Notes: generated from the letters alone by a model not told the origin. DNA of 64,000 nucleotides from Lachnospiraceae bacterium (GCA_017408735.1 JAFQUB010000022.1:1-64000); one strand, 5' to 3'. Shown: positions 1 through 9,111, numbered from the stretch's first letter. Translations and numbers: made by a program.

Positions 1-96
1 ATCGAGGATGGAAAGAAACTCGTATTTGTCATTATCAAATTTATTTTGGCAATCTGAAAAAATATTTGCCAAAGAAAGCTGTTTGTATGTTATCAT
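1..96 (-). mobile_element. 5' end of an insertion-sequence transposase gene (cut by window edge)
   Basis: Reading the minus strand from an ATG at 94-96, the first 32 codons run open to the window edge, starting MITYKQLSLANIF and continuing SDCQNKFDND. From memory this resembles the N-terminus of DDE transposases common in clostridial insertion sequences; I cannot name the IS family. An AAAGGAG ribosome site lies just upstream on the minus strand (around 108-114). Most of the gene lies outside the window, so whether it is intact is unknown. Confidence 0.55.
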
Positions 97-103
97 ATAA
101 GTA

Positions 104-176
104 CAACTCCTTTACTGGTGGATATGGTTAGTAGTTTCTCGGCAATTCTATTTTACCATAAGCCAGTGAGGAGTTG
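104..176. repeat. Inverted repeat upstream of the transposase start
   Basis: CAACTCCTTTACTGG at 104-118 is nearly complementary to CCAGTGAGGAGTTG at 163-176. The left arm contains the ribosome site of the minus-strand transposase. A transcript entering from outside the element could fold this hairpin and hide the ribosome site, a known way for insertion sequences to avoid activation by read-through. It may also be part of the element's end. The function is inferred. Confidence 0.45.
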
Positions 177-271
177 TTTTGTTTTGTAATGAAAAATATA
201 CCGTATTTATACGGGTTTGGGCGTTTTGCAAACGCCTAGAAGTTGCAATTAGGTGAAAGGAGTATATACAT

Positions 272-799
272 ATGAGCGAAAACAGGAATAAACAAGGTGG
301 AGGTGCACTTATTTGGATAGTAATTTTGGCTTGTATTTTTTACAGTTGTAAGGATGATTCGGATAACAGTAGCAAAGTGTCCAATAAAGTGAATGAAGTT
401 GTAGAGGAAACAAAGGAAAATGTAAAAAAGAATAAAATAGTCCAAGAAGATTATAAGAAAAAATTTTCAGAAACAGCTACGATTTTTTACAATACATATC
501 TGACATATTTTGGTGAGGATTTTTCAATAGAAGATGAACCTTTTGAAAATGGAAAATATATAGGAGAATATGGAGAACAGTATTATGAGTTGGGAATTCT
601 GTTAGATGATATGTGTTATTATTATGAAAATATTGATGATTATGATGACAGATATGAGATGTTGGACGAATTGGAGTTAACGATGCATTCGTATGTACAT
701 AATATTTGCCAAATGATGATATTGGTTTATGATAGAAGTCCTTCTGAATATGAAGAAACACTCTTCTTTTTGGAATACAATGACTATATTATCTGTTAG
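272..799 (+). CDS. Small membrane-anchored protein, function unknown
   Basis: A 175-residue protein starting at ATG 272 behind AAAGGAG. A short polar N-terminus is followed by one hydrophobic segment (about residues 11-26) ending in a Cys (IFYSC). This could be a transmembrane anchor or a lipoprotein-like signal, although the lipobox is not canonical. An acidic Ser/Asn/Lys linker and a Tyr/Asp/Glu-rich helical domain follow. The stretch after the membrane segment (KDDSDN, then KVNEVVEETKENVK) resembles the matching region of the next gene (TGNDDSKDD, then VNQVAEET), so the two are probably paralogous or co-functional. I recognise no named family. Confidence 0.7.
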   Translation: MSENRNKQGGGALIWIVILACIFYSCKDDSDNSSKVSNKVNEVVEETKENVKKNKIVQEDYKKKFSETATIFYNTYLTYFGEDFSIEDEPFENGKYIGEYGEQYYELGILLDDMCYYYENIDDYDDRYEMLDELELTMHSYVHNICQMMILVYDRSPSEYEETLFFLEYNDYIIC

Positions 800-844
800 T
801 TACAGTGAAATTTTAACTTTGATAAGATTTATTTGGAGATAATT

Positions 845-2032
845 ATGTTAGATTTTTACAGTATATTGGGAATAAGTGAAAATGCAACATCGGAAGAAAT
901 AAAACATACATACCATAAAAAAAGCAAGAGATTTCATCTGGATAATCAACAGGATGCAATACAGAATTTGGATGAGCAGATGGCGCTTATCAATGAAGCA
1001 TATGATGTGTTATCGGATATTGCAAAAAGAGAAATTTATGATGCGGAGAGAAAATTGCAGAATGGAACATCTGCTGATGAGGAAATGATGAAGGCAGATG
1101 CTACATATGCAAGTGAGCCTAAGACATATACGCAACAAACATATGAAACTTCTCATGCAGAATCTGAGAATAGTAAGGGTTGCAGTTTTTCTTTTTTGAA
1201 AGTTGCTTTTTGTATTGGGCTTATGGTTGTATTGTTTAATGCATGTACAGGAAATGATGATAGTAAAGATGATATAAAAAAGGGTGTTAATCAGGTTGCG
1301 GAAGAAACAGGCATAGGTGCGGTGACAAAACAGTTTTTTGATGAAGTAAATACAGAATATATGAAAACGAAGAACCCAGAGGATATTGTGCAGGAATATT
1401 TAGAATACTTGCGAAGTGGATATAATGAAAAGGCAGATGATTTATTTTTACAGGGAATAGATGATGATTTTGAGCCATGCACAGTGCAAGAATTCAATAA
1501 AACGATTACGGATTTGTATTATGGGTTTGAAAGTGATATTCCATTATATCCTTTGTGTGAAGAAATTAGATTGTTTGAATATGAAATCTCTTCCATAACC
1601 AAGGATGCAAATGGTGAACGTGTAGATGTTTCTATATATATTGAAAATATAGATGTCGCTTTAGTCATGGCTGGTTTATTACAAATGGATGCGGAAGATA
1701 ATCAACTGGAAAGTATGAGTGATAAAGAAATTCAAGAGCTTATAGTAGCAATTATTTCACAATATGGATCTGTGTGTACTATCAGTAGTGAAATAACATT
1801 TGAATTGATTCGGGATGAAAACTCTGTTTGGAAAATCCAAAGAATTACCCCACTAAAGGATTTTTCAATTATTATGGTTGGACAAATATCAGATTTAATT
1901 CTTATGTTGAATGGCGAGACCGTTGAAAATGATATTTCAGAGGATGAATTTACATACGACGAAGAACATGATGAAGAATATTTTGGGGATGATTATGAAG
2001 ATGATTCCTGTGCAGAAGATTTGTTGCCATAA
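845..2032 (+). CDS. Membrane-anchored J-domain-like protein with altered HPD motif
   Basis: About 395 residues. I chose ATG 845 because GGAG lies six bases upstream; a TTG at 833 would add four residues. Residues 1-65 match a DnaJ J-domain (FYSILGISENATSEEIKHTY, then LINEAYDVLSD), but the HPD tripeptide needed to stimulate DnaK ATPase reads HLD (CAT CTG GAT). A transmembrane helix lies near residues 115-135, followed by a Cys and an acidic linker like that of the preceding gene. The C-terminal half is a predicted extracytoplasmic alpha/beta domain ending in a very acidic tail. The J-domain would face the cytoplasm. With HLD it may be non-stimulatory or only a structural module. Likely cotranscribed with the gene before it. 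Confidence 0.75.
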   Translation: MLDFYSILGISENATSEEIKHTYHKKSKRFHLDNQQDAIQNLDEQMALINEAYDVLSDIAKREIYDAERKLQNGTSADEEMMKADATYASEPKTYTQQTYETSHAESENSKGCSFSFLKVAFCIGLMVVLFNACTGNDDSKDDIKKGVNQVAEETGIGAVTKQFFDEVNTEYMKTKNPEDIVQEYLEYLRSGYNEKADDLFLQGIDDDFEPCTVQEFNKTITDLYYGFESDIPLYPLCEEIRLFEYEISSITKDANGERVDVSIYIENIDVALVMAGLLQMDAEDNQLESMSDKEIQELIVAIISQYGSVCTISSEITFELIRDENSVWKIQRITPLKDFSIIMVGQISDLILMLNGETVENDISEDEFTYDEEHDEEYFGDDYEDDSCAEDLLP

Positions 2033-2262
2033 GATTATGACTCTGATTCAAATGAGAAAAGTATATACAGAATACAACTAAAGCAGCTAGCTTAAATATA
2101 TTAGTGATTGGTATTTCTGCAATAAGTTAACCTTCAAATTTAAAAAATAAACATAATACTCTTACAAGGTCAAATATCTCCTTAGCCCAAGGTATTCCAA
2201 ATTATTCTCCAGAGAGAAAAAAGAGTAGCCGAAAGATAAGTGAATAAAGCAAGAAAAAACAT

Positions 2263-2304
2263 AGACCTTGTAGAGGGAAAATTAATCTTCTATGAGGTCT
2301 TTTT
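2263..2304 (+). terminator. Rho-independent terminator-like hairpin
   Basis: AGACCT at 2263-2268 pairs with AGGTCT at 2295-2300. The stem extends inward through TGTAGAG and CTTCTATG with G-U pairs, and a run of T follows at 2300-2304. It lies 230 bases past the J-domain gene. Confidence 0.6.
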
Positions 2305-2473
2305 GCATCCAAAGACCTTGAAAATAGGGGGCTTAAGAGAGAACCAAGAGAAAAGTAAGAAAGTCGATTTTAGAGGTAAAAAGAGAAAAATCTGAGATAT
2401 GGTGAGGATAAAGAAAATTGTCTTTGGAGGATAAAAGGGGGTGCTTTGATATAAGGAAAAATAAGTGTTTATA

Positions 2474-2548
2474 CTTGTATTTATTAGGTTGTGTCAGGGA
2501 ATGATAATACACAAGATGCCATCGATGATATTATGCAGGACACATAGT
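2474..2548 (+). pseudogene. Possible remnant of a third small lipoprotein/membrane gene
   Basis: One frame reads YLLGC, like a lipobox. After a one-base shift, another reads GNDNTQDAIDDIMQDT and stops at 2546-2548. The hydrophobic segment, Cys and GNDN linker resemble the pattern in the two genes upstream (NACTGNDDSKDD). This suggests a decayed paralog, but the stretch is short and the reading needs a frameshift. Confidence 0.25.
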
Positions 2549-2601
2549 AAGTATTCTTTTATGCTACTGGAAAAAGCAATATTTTCAGGTAGTCCAAGTA
2601 C

Positions 2602-2767
2602 CGTTACTGTACACAGCACGCTGTATAAAGTAACTAATTTCAGCCCATTTAAAATGCATCTGTGCTGCATTTTAAATGGGCTGAAATTTTGCCAGAACCA
2701 CTTCTTGGCAACAAACTCTCCATCCAGTGTCAAGTTTGCGATTGTGCAGTAACTAATATGTTACTGC
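2602..2767. repeat. Multi-hairpin intergenic element with perfect 23-bp palindrome arms
   Basis: Arms at 2636-2658 and 2666-2688 are perfectly complementary over 23 bases with a 7-base loop. A smaller hairpin (TTGCCA and TGGCAA) lies at about 2689-2711. GCAGTAAC (2746-2753) pairs with GTTACTGC (2760-2767), and GTTACTGTA near 2603 pairs loosely with AAAGTAAC before the main arms. No T-run follows the large hairpin. The organisation looks like a dispersed non-coding repeat (REP/MITE-like), but only one copy is visible here. Confidence 0.6.
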
Positions 2768-2887
2768 CCCGTTTAGAAACAATTAATTTCATTGCTATTT
2801 CAGTCATTTTTCCGTATACTATAAATAGTTGTATAGTTTTAGATACATTAATACCTTTGTACCAAAATAGAACATGGAGGAATTCAA

Positions 2888-4588
2888 ATGGCAAAAAACG
2901 TTGCAATCGGAATACAAAGCTTTGACAAGTTAATAACGGAAAATTACTTTTATATAGATAAAACCTTATTCATTAAAGAATGGTGGGAAAGCGGAGATGA
3001 TGTAACTTTAATCACTCGTCCGCGGCGATTTGGAAAAACCTTAAATATGAGTATGGTAGAACAGTTTTTTTCGATATCTTATGCAGACAGAGGAGATTTA
3101 TTTGAAGGTCTTTCCATCTGGCGGGAAGAAAAGTATAGAAATCTTCAGGGAACTTATCCGGTTATCAGCCTGTCCTTTGCCGGTATTAAGGAAAAAGGTT
3201 ATGCCTTAAGCAGAAAAAAAATCTGTCAGATGATTACAGATTTATATGTGAAATATTCCTATATAAAAGACAGCGATGTCTTGACAGATACAGACAGAAA
3301 TTTTTTTAACAGAATTTTAGCAGAAAATTATGATGATACTGATGCTACCTTAGCTCTTCATAAACTGTCAGATTTTCTTATGCGTTATTATGGAAAAAAG
3401 GTTATTATTCTGTTAGACGAATATGATACCCCTATGCAGGAAGCTTATATCCACGGATTTTGGGAAGAACTGGTAGCTTTCACAAGAAGCTTATTTAATG
3501 CTACTTTCAAAACGAACCCATATTTAGGAAGGGCGATTATGACCGGGATTACCAGAGTTAGTAAAGAGTCGGTTTTTTCTGATTTGAATAATCTGGAAGT
3601 GGTAACAACAACTTCAGATAAATATGCAGATGTCTTTGGATTTACAGAAAAAGAAGTATTTGATGCATTGGATGAGCGAGGGCTTGATAAGGAGAAAGAG
3701 AAAGTTAAGAGATGGTATGATGGATTTGTATTTGGTAAATACAGGGACATATATAATCCATGGTCTATCCTTAATTTTTTGGATAAAAAACAGTATGCTA
3801 CTTACTGGGCAAATACCAGCAGTAACAGTCTTATAGGTAAACTAATCAGAGAGGGTGGCAGTGAAATCAAGCAGTCTATGGAACAGCTTTTAAAAGGCGA
3901 ACATTTCATCTGCCCTATTGATGAACAGATTGTTTATAATCAGTTAGACAACAATGAAGAAGCAATCTGGAGTCTGTTAGTGGCGAGTGGTTATCTGAAA
4001 ATTTTATCCTATGAGAAGATAGAAAAAGTCCAAAGAAGACCAAATTATGAGTTAGCATTGACTAACGGAGAAGTCAGGCTTATGTTCGAGGAAATGATTA
4101 GTGGATGGTTTGGAAGAGAGCGAGGAAATTATAACCGCTTTATAAGTGCCATGCTGGCAGGTGATATAGAGGAAATGAACGAATATATGAACGAGATTTC
4201 CTGCGAAATATTCAGCTATTTTGATACCGGTAAAAGAGTTTCAAAGAAAGCCCAGCCCGAACGCTTCTACCATGGCTTTGTCTTGGGATTATTGGTGGAC
4301 TTGAAAGAACGCTACCAGATAACCTCTAACAGAGAAAGTGGTTTTGGCAGATATGACATTATGTTAGAACCTGTCAATCCACAAAAAGATGATGCCATTA
4401 TTATTGAATTTAAAGTGTTCAATGCCAGAAAAGAAAAAACACTAGAGGAAACTGTTGCTTCCGCACTGGCACAGATTGAACAAAAACAGTACGAAGCAAT
4501 CTTGATTGGAAAAGGAATTCCTAAGGAAAAAATCCGTAAGTATGCCTTTGCCTTTGAAGGGAAGATGGTGTTGATTGATGGCAGATAG
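2888..4588 (+). CDS. AAA-ATPase-like protein with C-terminal PD-(D/E)XK nuclease-like domain
   Basis: 566 residues from ATG 2888, with GGAGG upstream. The N-terminal ATPase-like region holds a P-loop variant (RPRRFGKT, about residues 46-53) and a Walker-B-like LLDEYDTP near residue 180. The C-terminal 100 residues carry the pattern GRYDIML then IIIEFKVF, matching the D...ExK core of PD-(D/E)XK proteins. This two-part architecture is a very common accessory family in clostridia and Bacteroidetes, annotated as AAA-family ATPase or DUF1703-type. Its role is not settled; mobile or defence functions are suspected. The gene is complete and stands alone downstream of the hairpin element. Confidence 0.85.
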   Translation: MAKNVAIGIQSFDKLITENYFYIDKTLFIKEWWESGDDVTLITRPRRFGKTLNMSMVEQFFSISYADRGDLFEGLSIWREEKYRNLQGTYPVISLSFAGIKEKGYALSRKKICQMITDLYVKYSYIKDSDVLTDTDRNFFNRILAENYDDTDATLALHKLSDFLMRYYGKKVIILLDEYDTPMQEAYIHGFWEELVAFTRSLFNATFKTNPYLGRAIMTGITRVSKESVFSDLNNLEVVTTTSDKYADVFGFTEKEVFDALDERGLDKEKEKVKRWYDGFVFGKYRDIYNPWSILNFLDKKQYATYWANTSSNSLIGKLIREGGSEIKQSMEQLLKGEHFICPIDEQIVYNQLDNNEEAIWSLLVASGYLKILSYEKIEKVQRRPNYELALTNGEVRLMFEEMISGWFGRERGNYNRFISAMLAGDIEEMNEYMNEISCEIFSYFDTGKRVSKKAQPERFYHGFVLGLLVDLKERYQITSNRESGFGRYDIMLEPVNPQKDDAIIIEFKVFNARKEKTLEETVASALAQIEQKQYEAILIGKGIPKEKIRKYAFAFEGKMVLIDGR

Positions 4589-4662
4589 AAAAATAAATGC
4601 TATACTATAAAAGTAACTGACATGAGAAAAAACATCAATATAGCTTGTGGCAAGGAGGAACT

Positions 4663-5328
4663 ATGGAACGTAACGTTCGAATGGAAGATATTTCCGATGG
4701 AAAATTATATAGTAACAATGACATGGTAAAAGCAGATACCGGAAACTGTCAAGGGTGTTCAGCTTGCTGTCGGGGAATGGGAAACTCTATTATATTGGAC
4801 CCGTTAGACATATACCAATTAACTACGAATTTGCATAAAACAACGGAAGAACTATTAAATGGTTATATAGATTTAAATGTGGTAGACGGAATCATATTGC
4901 CAAACTTGAAAATGGCGGGGCAGACGGAGGCGTGTAGCTTTTTAAATGAAGAAGGCAGATGTGGTATTCACAAATTCCGTCCCGGAATATGCCGTTTATT
5001 TCCATTGGGGCGTTTTTACGAAAACAATACGTTCCAATATTTTTTGCAGATACACGAATGTAAAAAGCAAAATCTGTCCAAAGTAAAAGTGAAAAAATGG
5101 TTAGATATTCCGAACATCAAAGAATATGAAAATTTCATCAAACAATGGCATTATTTTCAAAAGGATTTACAACAAAAAATCAGACAAAGTACGGAAGAAG
5201 ATTACATAAAGAAAGTCAGTATGTACATATTGCAGACCTTTTATTTAAAGCCATACAGACAGGAAGAAAGCTTTTACAATCAGTTTGAAGAACGCTTAAA
5301 GGAAGCTAAACAAATCTTCTTGAAATAG
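4663..5328 (+). CDS. YkgJ/FliB-type cysteine-cluster protein
   Basis: About 221 residues. ATG 4663 was preferred because AAGGAGG precedes it; an in-frame TTG lies 18 bases upstream. The N-terminal CQGCSACCRG cluster, the central CSFLNEEGRCGIH with FRPGICRLFP, and a later HECKK Cys form the pattern of the zinc- or iron-binding CxxCxxCC (YkgJ) family. Such proteins are proposed metal or Fe-S chelators; in some species a homolog is linked to flagellin lysine methylation. The C-terminal 80 residues are helical and Lys/Gln-rich. No flagellar gene is nearby, so function is open. Confidence 0.8.
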   Translation: MERNVRMEDISDGKLYSNNDMVKADTGNCQGCSACCRGMGNSIILDPLDIYQLTTNLHKTTEELLNGYIDLNVVDGIILPNLKMAGQTEACSFLNEEGRCGIHKFRPGICRLFPLGRFYENNTFQYFLQIHECKKQNLSKVKVKKWLDIPNIKEYENFIKQWHYFQKDLQQKIRQSTEEDYIKKVSMYILQTFYLKPYRQEESFYNQFEERLKEAKQIFLK

Positions 5329-5422
5329 ACCAAATTACATAGCTTTTTGCGTTATCGTCTGCTATAATAAACGAGAATGGATAAGATTATCCAAAAGAGT
5401 ATAAAATGAAAGAGGTAAGAAA

Positions 5423-5809
5423 ATGAGCAAAAAATACGAAGATTTCGCATTGGAACACAGTTTTGTAACCAATATGGAAATAAAAAGAAAATTAATAGCA
5501 GGAAATGCAGGGATTAAATGCAATGCCGGTATTACCATCAATGTAAAACCAGAAGAAAAGAATCCAAAGGTTTGCCTGGTAGTGTTGAGAACAACTATCA
5601 CAGGCGAAAACGATATGCTTTCTACAGTATTTGAAATGGCATTTAAAATTGTTTTAAAAGATGCAAAAGAAGCAGAAAATCTTATGAAGTTAAAAGGCAG
5701 CGTTGCAGAAGATTTGTATGATATTATGAATACAAAAATCAAAAACGTAACCGCAGAATTGTATGAAAATGGAATGGAATTGCCACCACTTTCAGCAGTA
5801 GTAAGCTAA
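5423..5809 (+). CDS. Conserved small cytoplasmic protein, possibly SecB-like
   Basis: 128 residues from ATG 5423 behind AGAGGTAAGAAA. Predicted beta-rich core (KCNAGITINV, then VCLVVLRTTITG) followed by a helix pair and a Pro-containing C-terminus (MELPPLSAVV). The strand layout and the late LPP motif recall SecB-type export chaperones, but conserved residues are too few to claim it. A TATAAT -10-like box lies near 5361. It stands just before a secreted lipoprotein gene, which would suit an export role but proves nothing. Confidence 0.55.
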   Translation: MSKKYEDFALEHSFVTNMEIKRKLIAGNAGIKCNAGITINVKPEEKNPKVCLVVLRTTITGENDMLSTVFEMAFKIVLKDAKEAENLMKLKGSVAEDLYDIMNTKIKNVTAELYENGMELPPLSAVVS

Positions 5810-5832
5810 AAACACAAGAAGGAGTAGTATTT

Positions 5833-6462
5833 GTGAAAAATATATCTAAGATAGTTGCGATACTGGGGATGAGCACTCTTATGTTTACAGGATGTGGAAA
5901 CAGTGAGCGTAAAGAGGCTGTGCAGAATATTGAAGAATTCAGTCAGGAATACGAAGCTGCAAAAGATAGTATTGGGCAGGAACAGATGTCTAAGTATCAG
6001 GTGCTTGGGGAAAGTGTGCAGGCACTTTTGGACATTTCGGAAAAGGATTCTGGTGAACTGAAAACAAAGGAACAGATTACTCAGGCAAATGAATTAGTGG
6101 AAGAGCTCAGAGCAGAATTGCATGAGATGATAGGAAATGTGGAAGAAAGCAAAGATGTTTCGGAAACAGCGGAAGAATCCATAGAAGCAGTCATAGTGTT
6201 TCGCAATGAATCCCAGACAGGGGCGTCTTCTCTCTCCATTATAAATCCTGCAAGTGGTACAGAAGAAGAATTGGATAGTTTTGAAGCTGGAAAAAAGGTA
6301 GAAACAACAGTAAAGATTCCAGTGGCGGACATGAAGATTGAGTGGTATTTATACAATGAAAATGGTGAATGTATAGCGCAGGAAACAACTAGTCTTGAAG
6401 ATATCAAAAATGGTGCCACCATCTATTATACTGAAGATGGTGCGTATACAGAAATTTATTAA
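5833..6462 (+). CDS. Predicted secreted lipoprotein
   Basis: 209 residues from GTG 5833 with GGAG upstream. The first 21 residues form a signal peptide ending MFTGCG, so Cys21 is the probable lipidation site. Residues 25-115 are predicted helical and Glu-rich. Residues 120-209 look like a beta domain (VIVFRNESQTGASS, then VEWYLYNENGE-like strands). Cell-surface location is inferred. Only 15 bases separate it from map, so the two may be cotranscribed. No family recognised. Confidence 0.75.
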   Translation: MKNISKIVAILGMSTLMFTGCGNSERKEAVQNIEEFSQEYEAAKDSIGQEQMSKYQVLGESVQALLDISEKDSGELKTKEQITQANELVEELRAELHEMIGNVEESKDVSETAEESIEAVIVFRNESQTGASSLSIINPASGTEEELDSFEAGKKVETTVKIPVADMKIEWYLYNENGECIAQETTSLEDIKNGATIYYTEDGAYTEIY

Positions 6463-6477
6463 AAAGAGGCGCAGATT

Positions 6478-7353
6478 ATGATAAAGAAAATTGGAAGAAA
6501 TGACCTGTGTTGGTGTCAGAGCGGGCGAAAGTATAAAGCATGCCATATGGCATTTGACGAGAAATTGACGCAGTGCAAGGACAAAGGTTATAAGATTCCT
6601 TCAAGAAAAATGATAAAGAACCAGGAACAATTGGACGGAATCAGGGAAAGTGGAAAAGTAAACATTGCCGTATTGGATTATGTGGCAGAACACATTCAGG
6701 TGGGAATGTCTACCGAAGAAATTGACCGGATGGTATATGAAAAAACATTGGAATATAATGGAATCCCTGCTCCCTTAAACTTTGAGGGATATCCTAAAAG
6801 TGTATGCACTTCCATTAACGAGGAAGTGTGTCATGGAATTCCATCAAAAGATATTATTTTGAAAGACGGAGATATTGTGAATGTGGATGTTTCTACGATT
6901 TACAAAGATTATTTTTCAGATTCCAGTCGTATGTTCTGTCTTGGAAAGGTTAGTCCTGAAAAACAGAAGTTAGTGGATGATACGAAGAAGGCGATAGAAC
7001 TTGGGCTTTCCTATGTAAAGCCATGGCACAGAATTGGTGAAATGGGAAATGCTATCTACGAATTTGCCAGAGAGCATGGATATTCTGTAGTAAGAGAAGT
7101 TGGCGGACATGGTGTTGGAATCGAATTTCATGAAGAACCATTTGTCAGCTATTGCTGTCCAAAGGAGAGCGGCGTGGTTATGGCGCCGGGAATGGTCTTT
7201 ACTATTGAACCGATGATTAATTTAGGCAGAAGTGATATTGTTATGGATGATGAAAATGGATGGACGATTTATACAGAAGACGGTATGCCGTCAGCACAGT
7301 GGGAAGTAACTGTGGCAGTAACAGAAGAAGGATATGAAAAACTGGCGTATTAA
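6478..7353 (+). CDS. map: Type I methionine aminopeptidase with N-terminal SEC-C zinc motif
   Basis: 291 residues from ATG 6478. It removes the initiator Met from new proteins. Residues 5-24 form a SEC-C motif (NDLCWCQSGRKYKACH; C11, C13, C22, H23), found on many clostridial MetAPs and thought to bind zinc and the ribosome. The catalytic domain shows the five metal ligands in order: Asp in VNVDVSTI, Asp in YFSDSSRMF, His in GGHGVGIEF, Glu in TIEPMI and Glu in QWEVTVAV. A hairpin terminator overlaps the stop codon. Clostridia often carry a second, housekeeping map in the ribosomal-protein operon, so this may be an accessory copy. Confidence 0.95.
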   Translation: MIKKIGRNDLCWCQSGRKYKACHMAFDEKLTQCKDKGYKIPSRKMIKNQEQLDGIRESGKVNIAVLDYVAEHIQVGMSTEEIDRMVYEKTLEYNGIPAPLNFEGYPKSVCTSINEEVCHGIPSKDIILKDGDIVNVDVSTIYKDYFSDSSRMFCLGKVSPEKQKLVDDTKKAIELGLSYVKPWHRIGEMGNAIYEFAREHGYSVVREVGGHGVGIEFHEEPFVSYCCPKESGVVMAPGMVFTIEPMINLGRSDIVMDDENGWTIYTEDGMPSAQWEVTVAVTEEGYEKLAY

Positions 7354-7377
7354 CCTTGGTTAATACGCCAGTTTTTT
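7339..7377. terminator. Bidirectional terminator between map and the HD-GYP gene
   Basis: Seventeen-base arms (7339-7355 and 7358-7374) are fully complementary with a two-base loop and a T-run on the plus strand. The same hairpin can end the converging minus-strand gene. It overlaps the last codons of map and ends at the stop of the minus-strand gene. Confidence 0.9.
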
Positions 7378-8440
7378 AAATGATTTTTTCGATTGTAATA
7401 TCTTTATGCTTGGCCAAATCCAGAAAACCATCTTCTAACTGAATTAACGGTTTGGACAATGCTGTCTTGTTAATTAAAACCACTTCTCCTTTACGTCCGT
7501 CACTTAATAAAACCCGATTGTTCAAATAAGTATTTACAATATGCTCTAAAAATACAAGAATGTATTCCGGATCATATTTCTGAAGTCCTTCTTTTTCAAA
7601 AGTTTCTACCACGGAAAATGGTGACATAGGACCACGGTAAACTCGAGCGGAAGTCATGGCATCATAAACATCTGCAATGGCAACTAATCTTGCGAAACGA
7701 TCAATTTTCTCATATTTCAGTCGGTGTGGATATCCTGTCCCATCACAACGTTCGTGGTGCATAAGTGCAGCATATTTTACCGCATCCGGTAAAGTTTGTG
7801 TAGAGAGGATATCATATCCTTTGGTGGTATGAGTTTTGATAATAGCATATTCTTCTTTAGATAGTTTTCCCGGTTTCTTGATAATAGAATCCGGAATAGA
7901 AAGTTTTCCAATATCATGTAACATGCCTGCTAACACTAAAGTATCAGTGTCTTCTTTAGAAAAATTCAGCCATTTTGCAAGAACGCCACAGATTAAGGAT
8001 ACATTAAGACTGTGTACATAGGTACTGTCATCGTATTCTCTCATGTTGTGCAACATGTCAAAAACATTAGTACCATCAGCCTTAGAAAAAACAGTTGCAG
8101 TTTTTTCTAATAATTTGTCAACATTAATAGGCATGTTTTTGGTGACTACATCATTAAATTCATCTTTAATTACATATACATTGCTGATAAATTCGTGTTT
8201 GAATTCTTGAAAAGAGCGTGAAGATTTCAGACGTTGACTGTAGGAACGATTTATTCCGGTTGCAGGTTGCTTTTTTTCTTCGGAAATTCTGACATAGCGA
8301 ATAGAATAATCTGCTAATTTATCAATAATCTCTTTAGTAAGTACAGTGTCTTTTGGTAATACCAGCTGATTATGGAGATTATAAATATCGACCCCTACAC
8401 GCATCCCTGGAATCAAGTCCTGAACACTTACAAGATTCAT
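7376..8440 (-). CDS. HD-GYP domain cyclic-di-GMP phosphodiesterase
   Basis: 354 residues on the minus strand, ATG at 8440. The N-terminal 60 residues (SVQDLIPGMRVGVDIY) form the small beta-rich domain often found before HD-GYP. The catalytic domain has the diagnostic residues: His-Asp in GMLHDIGKLSIP, a downstream HHERCDGTGYP (HHExxDGxGYP) and DVYDAMTS. This predicts hydrolysis of c-di-GMP to pGpG/GMP. A C-terminal segment (RVLLSDGRKGEVVLIN) resembles a small beta-barrel. No transmembrane segment or receiver domain is present, so it is cytosolic and its input is unknown. Confidence 0.92.
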   Translation of the reverse strand: MNLVSVQDLIPGMRVGVDIYNLHNQLVLPKDTVLTKEIIDKLADYSIRYVRISEEKKQPATGINRSYSQRLKSSRSFQEFKHEFISNVYVIKDEFNDVVTKNMPINVDKLLEKTATVFSKADGTNVFDMLHNMREYDDSTYVHSLNVSLICGVLAKWLNFSKEDTDTLVLAGMLHDIGKLSIPDSIIKKPGKLSKEEYAIIKTHTTKGYDILSTQTLPDAVKYAALMHHERCDGTGYPHRLKYEKIDRFARLVAIADVYDAMTSARVYRGPMSPFSVVETFEKEGLQKYDPEYILVFLEHIVNTYLNNRVLLSDGRKGEVVLINKTALSKPLIQLEDGFLDLAKHKDITIEKII

Positions 8441-8517
8441 ATGTTTTCCCCCTTTTTCCCCTTGCGTTAAGTGAATTTTGTAAAATTATATCAAGATTAT
8501 AACTCATTAGAAGAAAA

Positions 8518-9111
8518 ATGTCCAGCACTGATAAGTATATGTCAATAACACTAATGCTTGGAATTGCTATTGGCTTTTATTACATAAGTCACAAATTATT
8601 GGATAATAATCCGCAGGTTATGTCGACAATCTTTGCTTCATCCACAGAAATTAACGGAGATTACATTTCCTATATATTTAAACACCCCATGAAGTTTTTA
8701 AATATGGTTATGCAAACCGTTTTAAATAGCTTTAGTGACTATTTAGAGAGTGCTGTATCACTCCCTGCCAGCAATTGCCTGGTAATACCGTTTATCATCT
8801 GGCTTATGTATATAACTACAAAGGGAAACAGCCTGCAGGTATTTTCTGTAAAGGAAAAGCTGGCATTTATGGGAATTGGCTGTATGATGTGGTTTGCAGT
8901 TGTACTGGCTTTCTATTTTGTGGGAAGTTCTCCGGAATTGGGATACATATGGGGAATGCAGGGCAGGTATTTATATCCTGTATTACCGATTTTCTTTGTG
9001 TCAGGTTCGAAAAATCAGTGTGAAAAAATTGGGTTTAGGAAGGTAGTGCTTATAGCAGGCGCCTTTTTAATAATACATGTAATCAAGATATTTTCGGCAT
9101 ATTGGATATAG
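8518..9111 (+). pseudogene. C-terminal fragment of a DUF2142-type membrane protein
   Basis: A 197-residue open frame with about four to five hydrophobic segments. Its last third (GYIWGMQGRYLYPVLPIFFV) matches the end of the intact DUF2142-type protein encoded at 35814-38048 (GVQGRYFFPILLLGLMML). The intact protein is 744 residues, so about 70 percent is missing. An in-frame TAA sits at 8500-8502 and no good ribosome site precedes ATG 8518. Best read as a remnant left by deletion. It stands before two acyltransferase genes, so a small polysaccharide-modification locus may once have existed here. Confidence 0.75.

Larger units (their letters stand above)
2033..2887. other. 855-base intergenic stretch with gene remnants and hairpins
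   Basis: No intact gene is supported here. The stretch holds a terminator-like hairpin (2263-2304), a possible lipoprotein remnant (near 2474-2548), a multi-hairpin element (2602-2767) and then the leader of the next gene. Open frames on both strands inside the hairpin element are best explained by the symmetry of the palindrome, because they lack ribosome sites and the element is densely self-complementary. Confidence 0.6.

Noticed and set aside
2465-2925. Overlapping open frames of 79-95 codons on both strands
   Set aside because: They fall inside the palindromic repeat, lack ribosome sites and mirror each other because of its symmetry.
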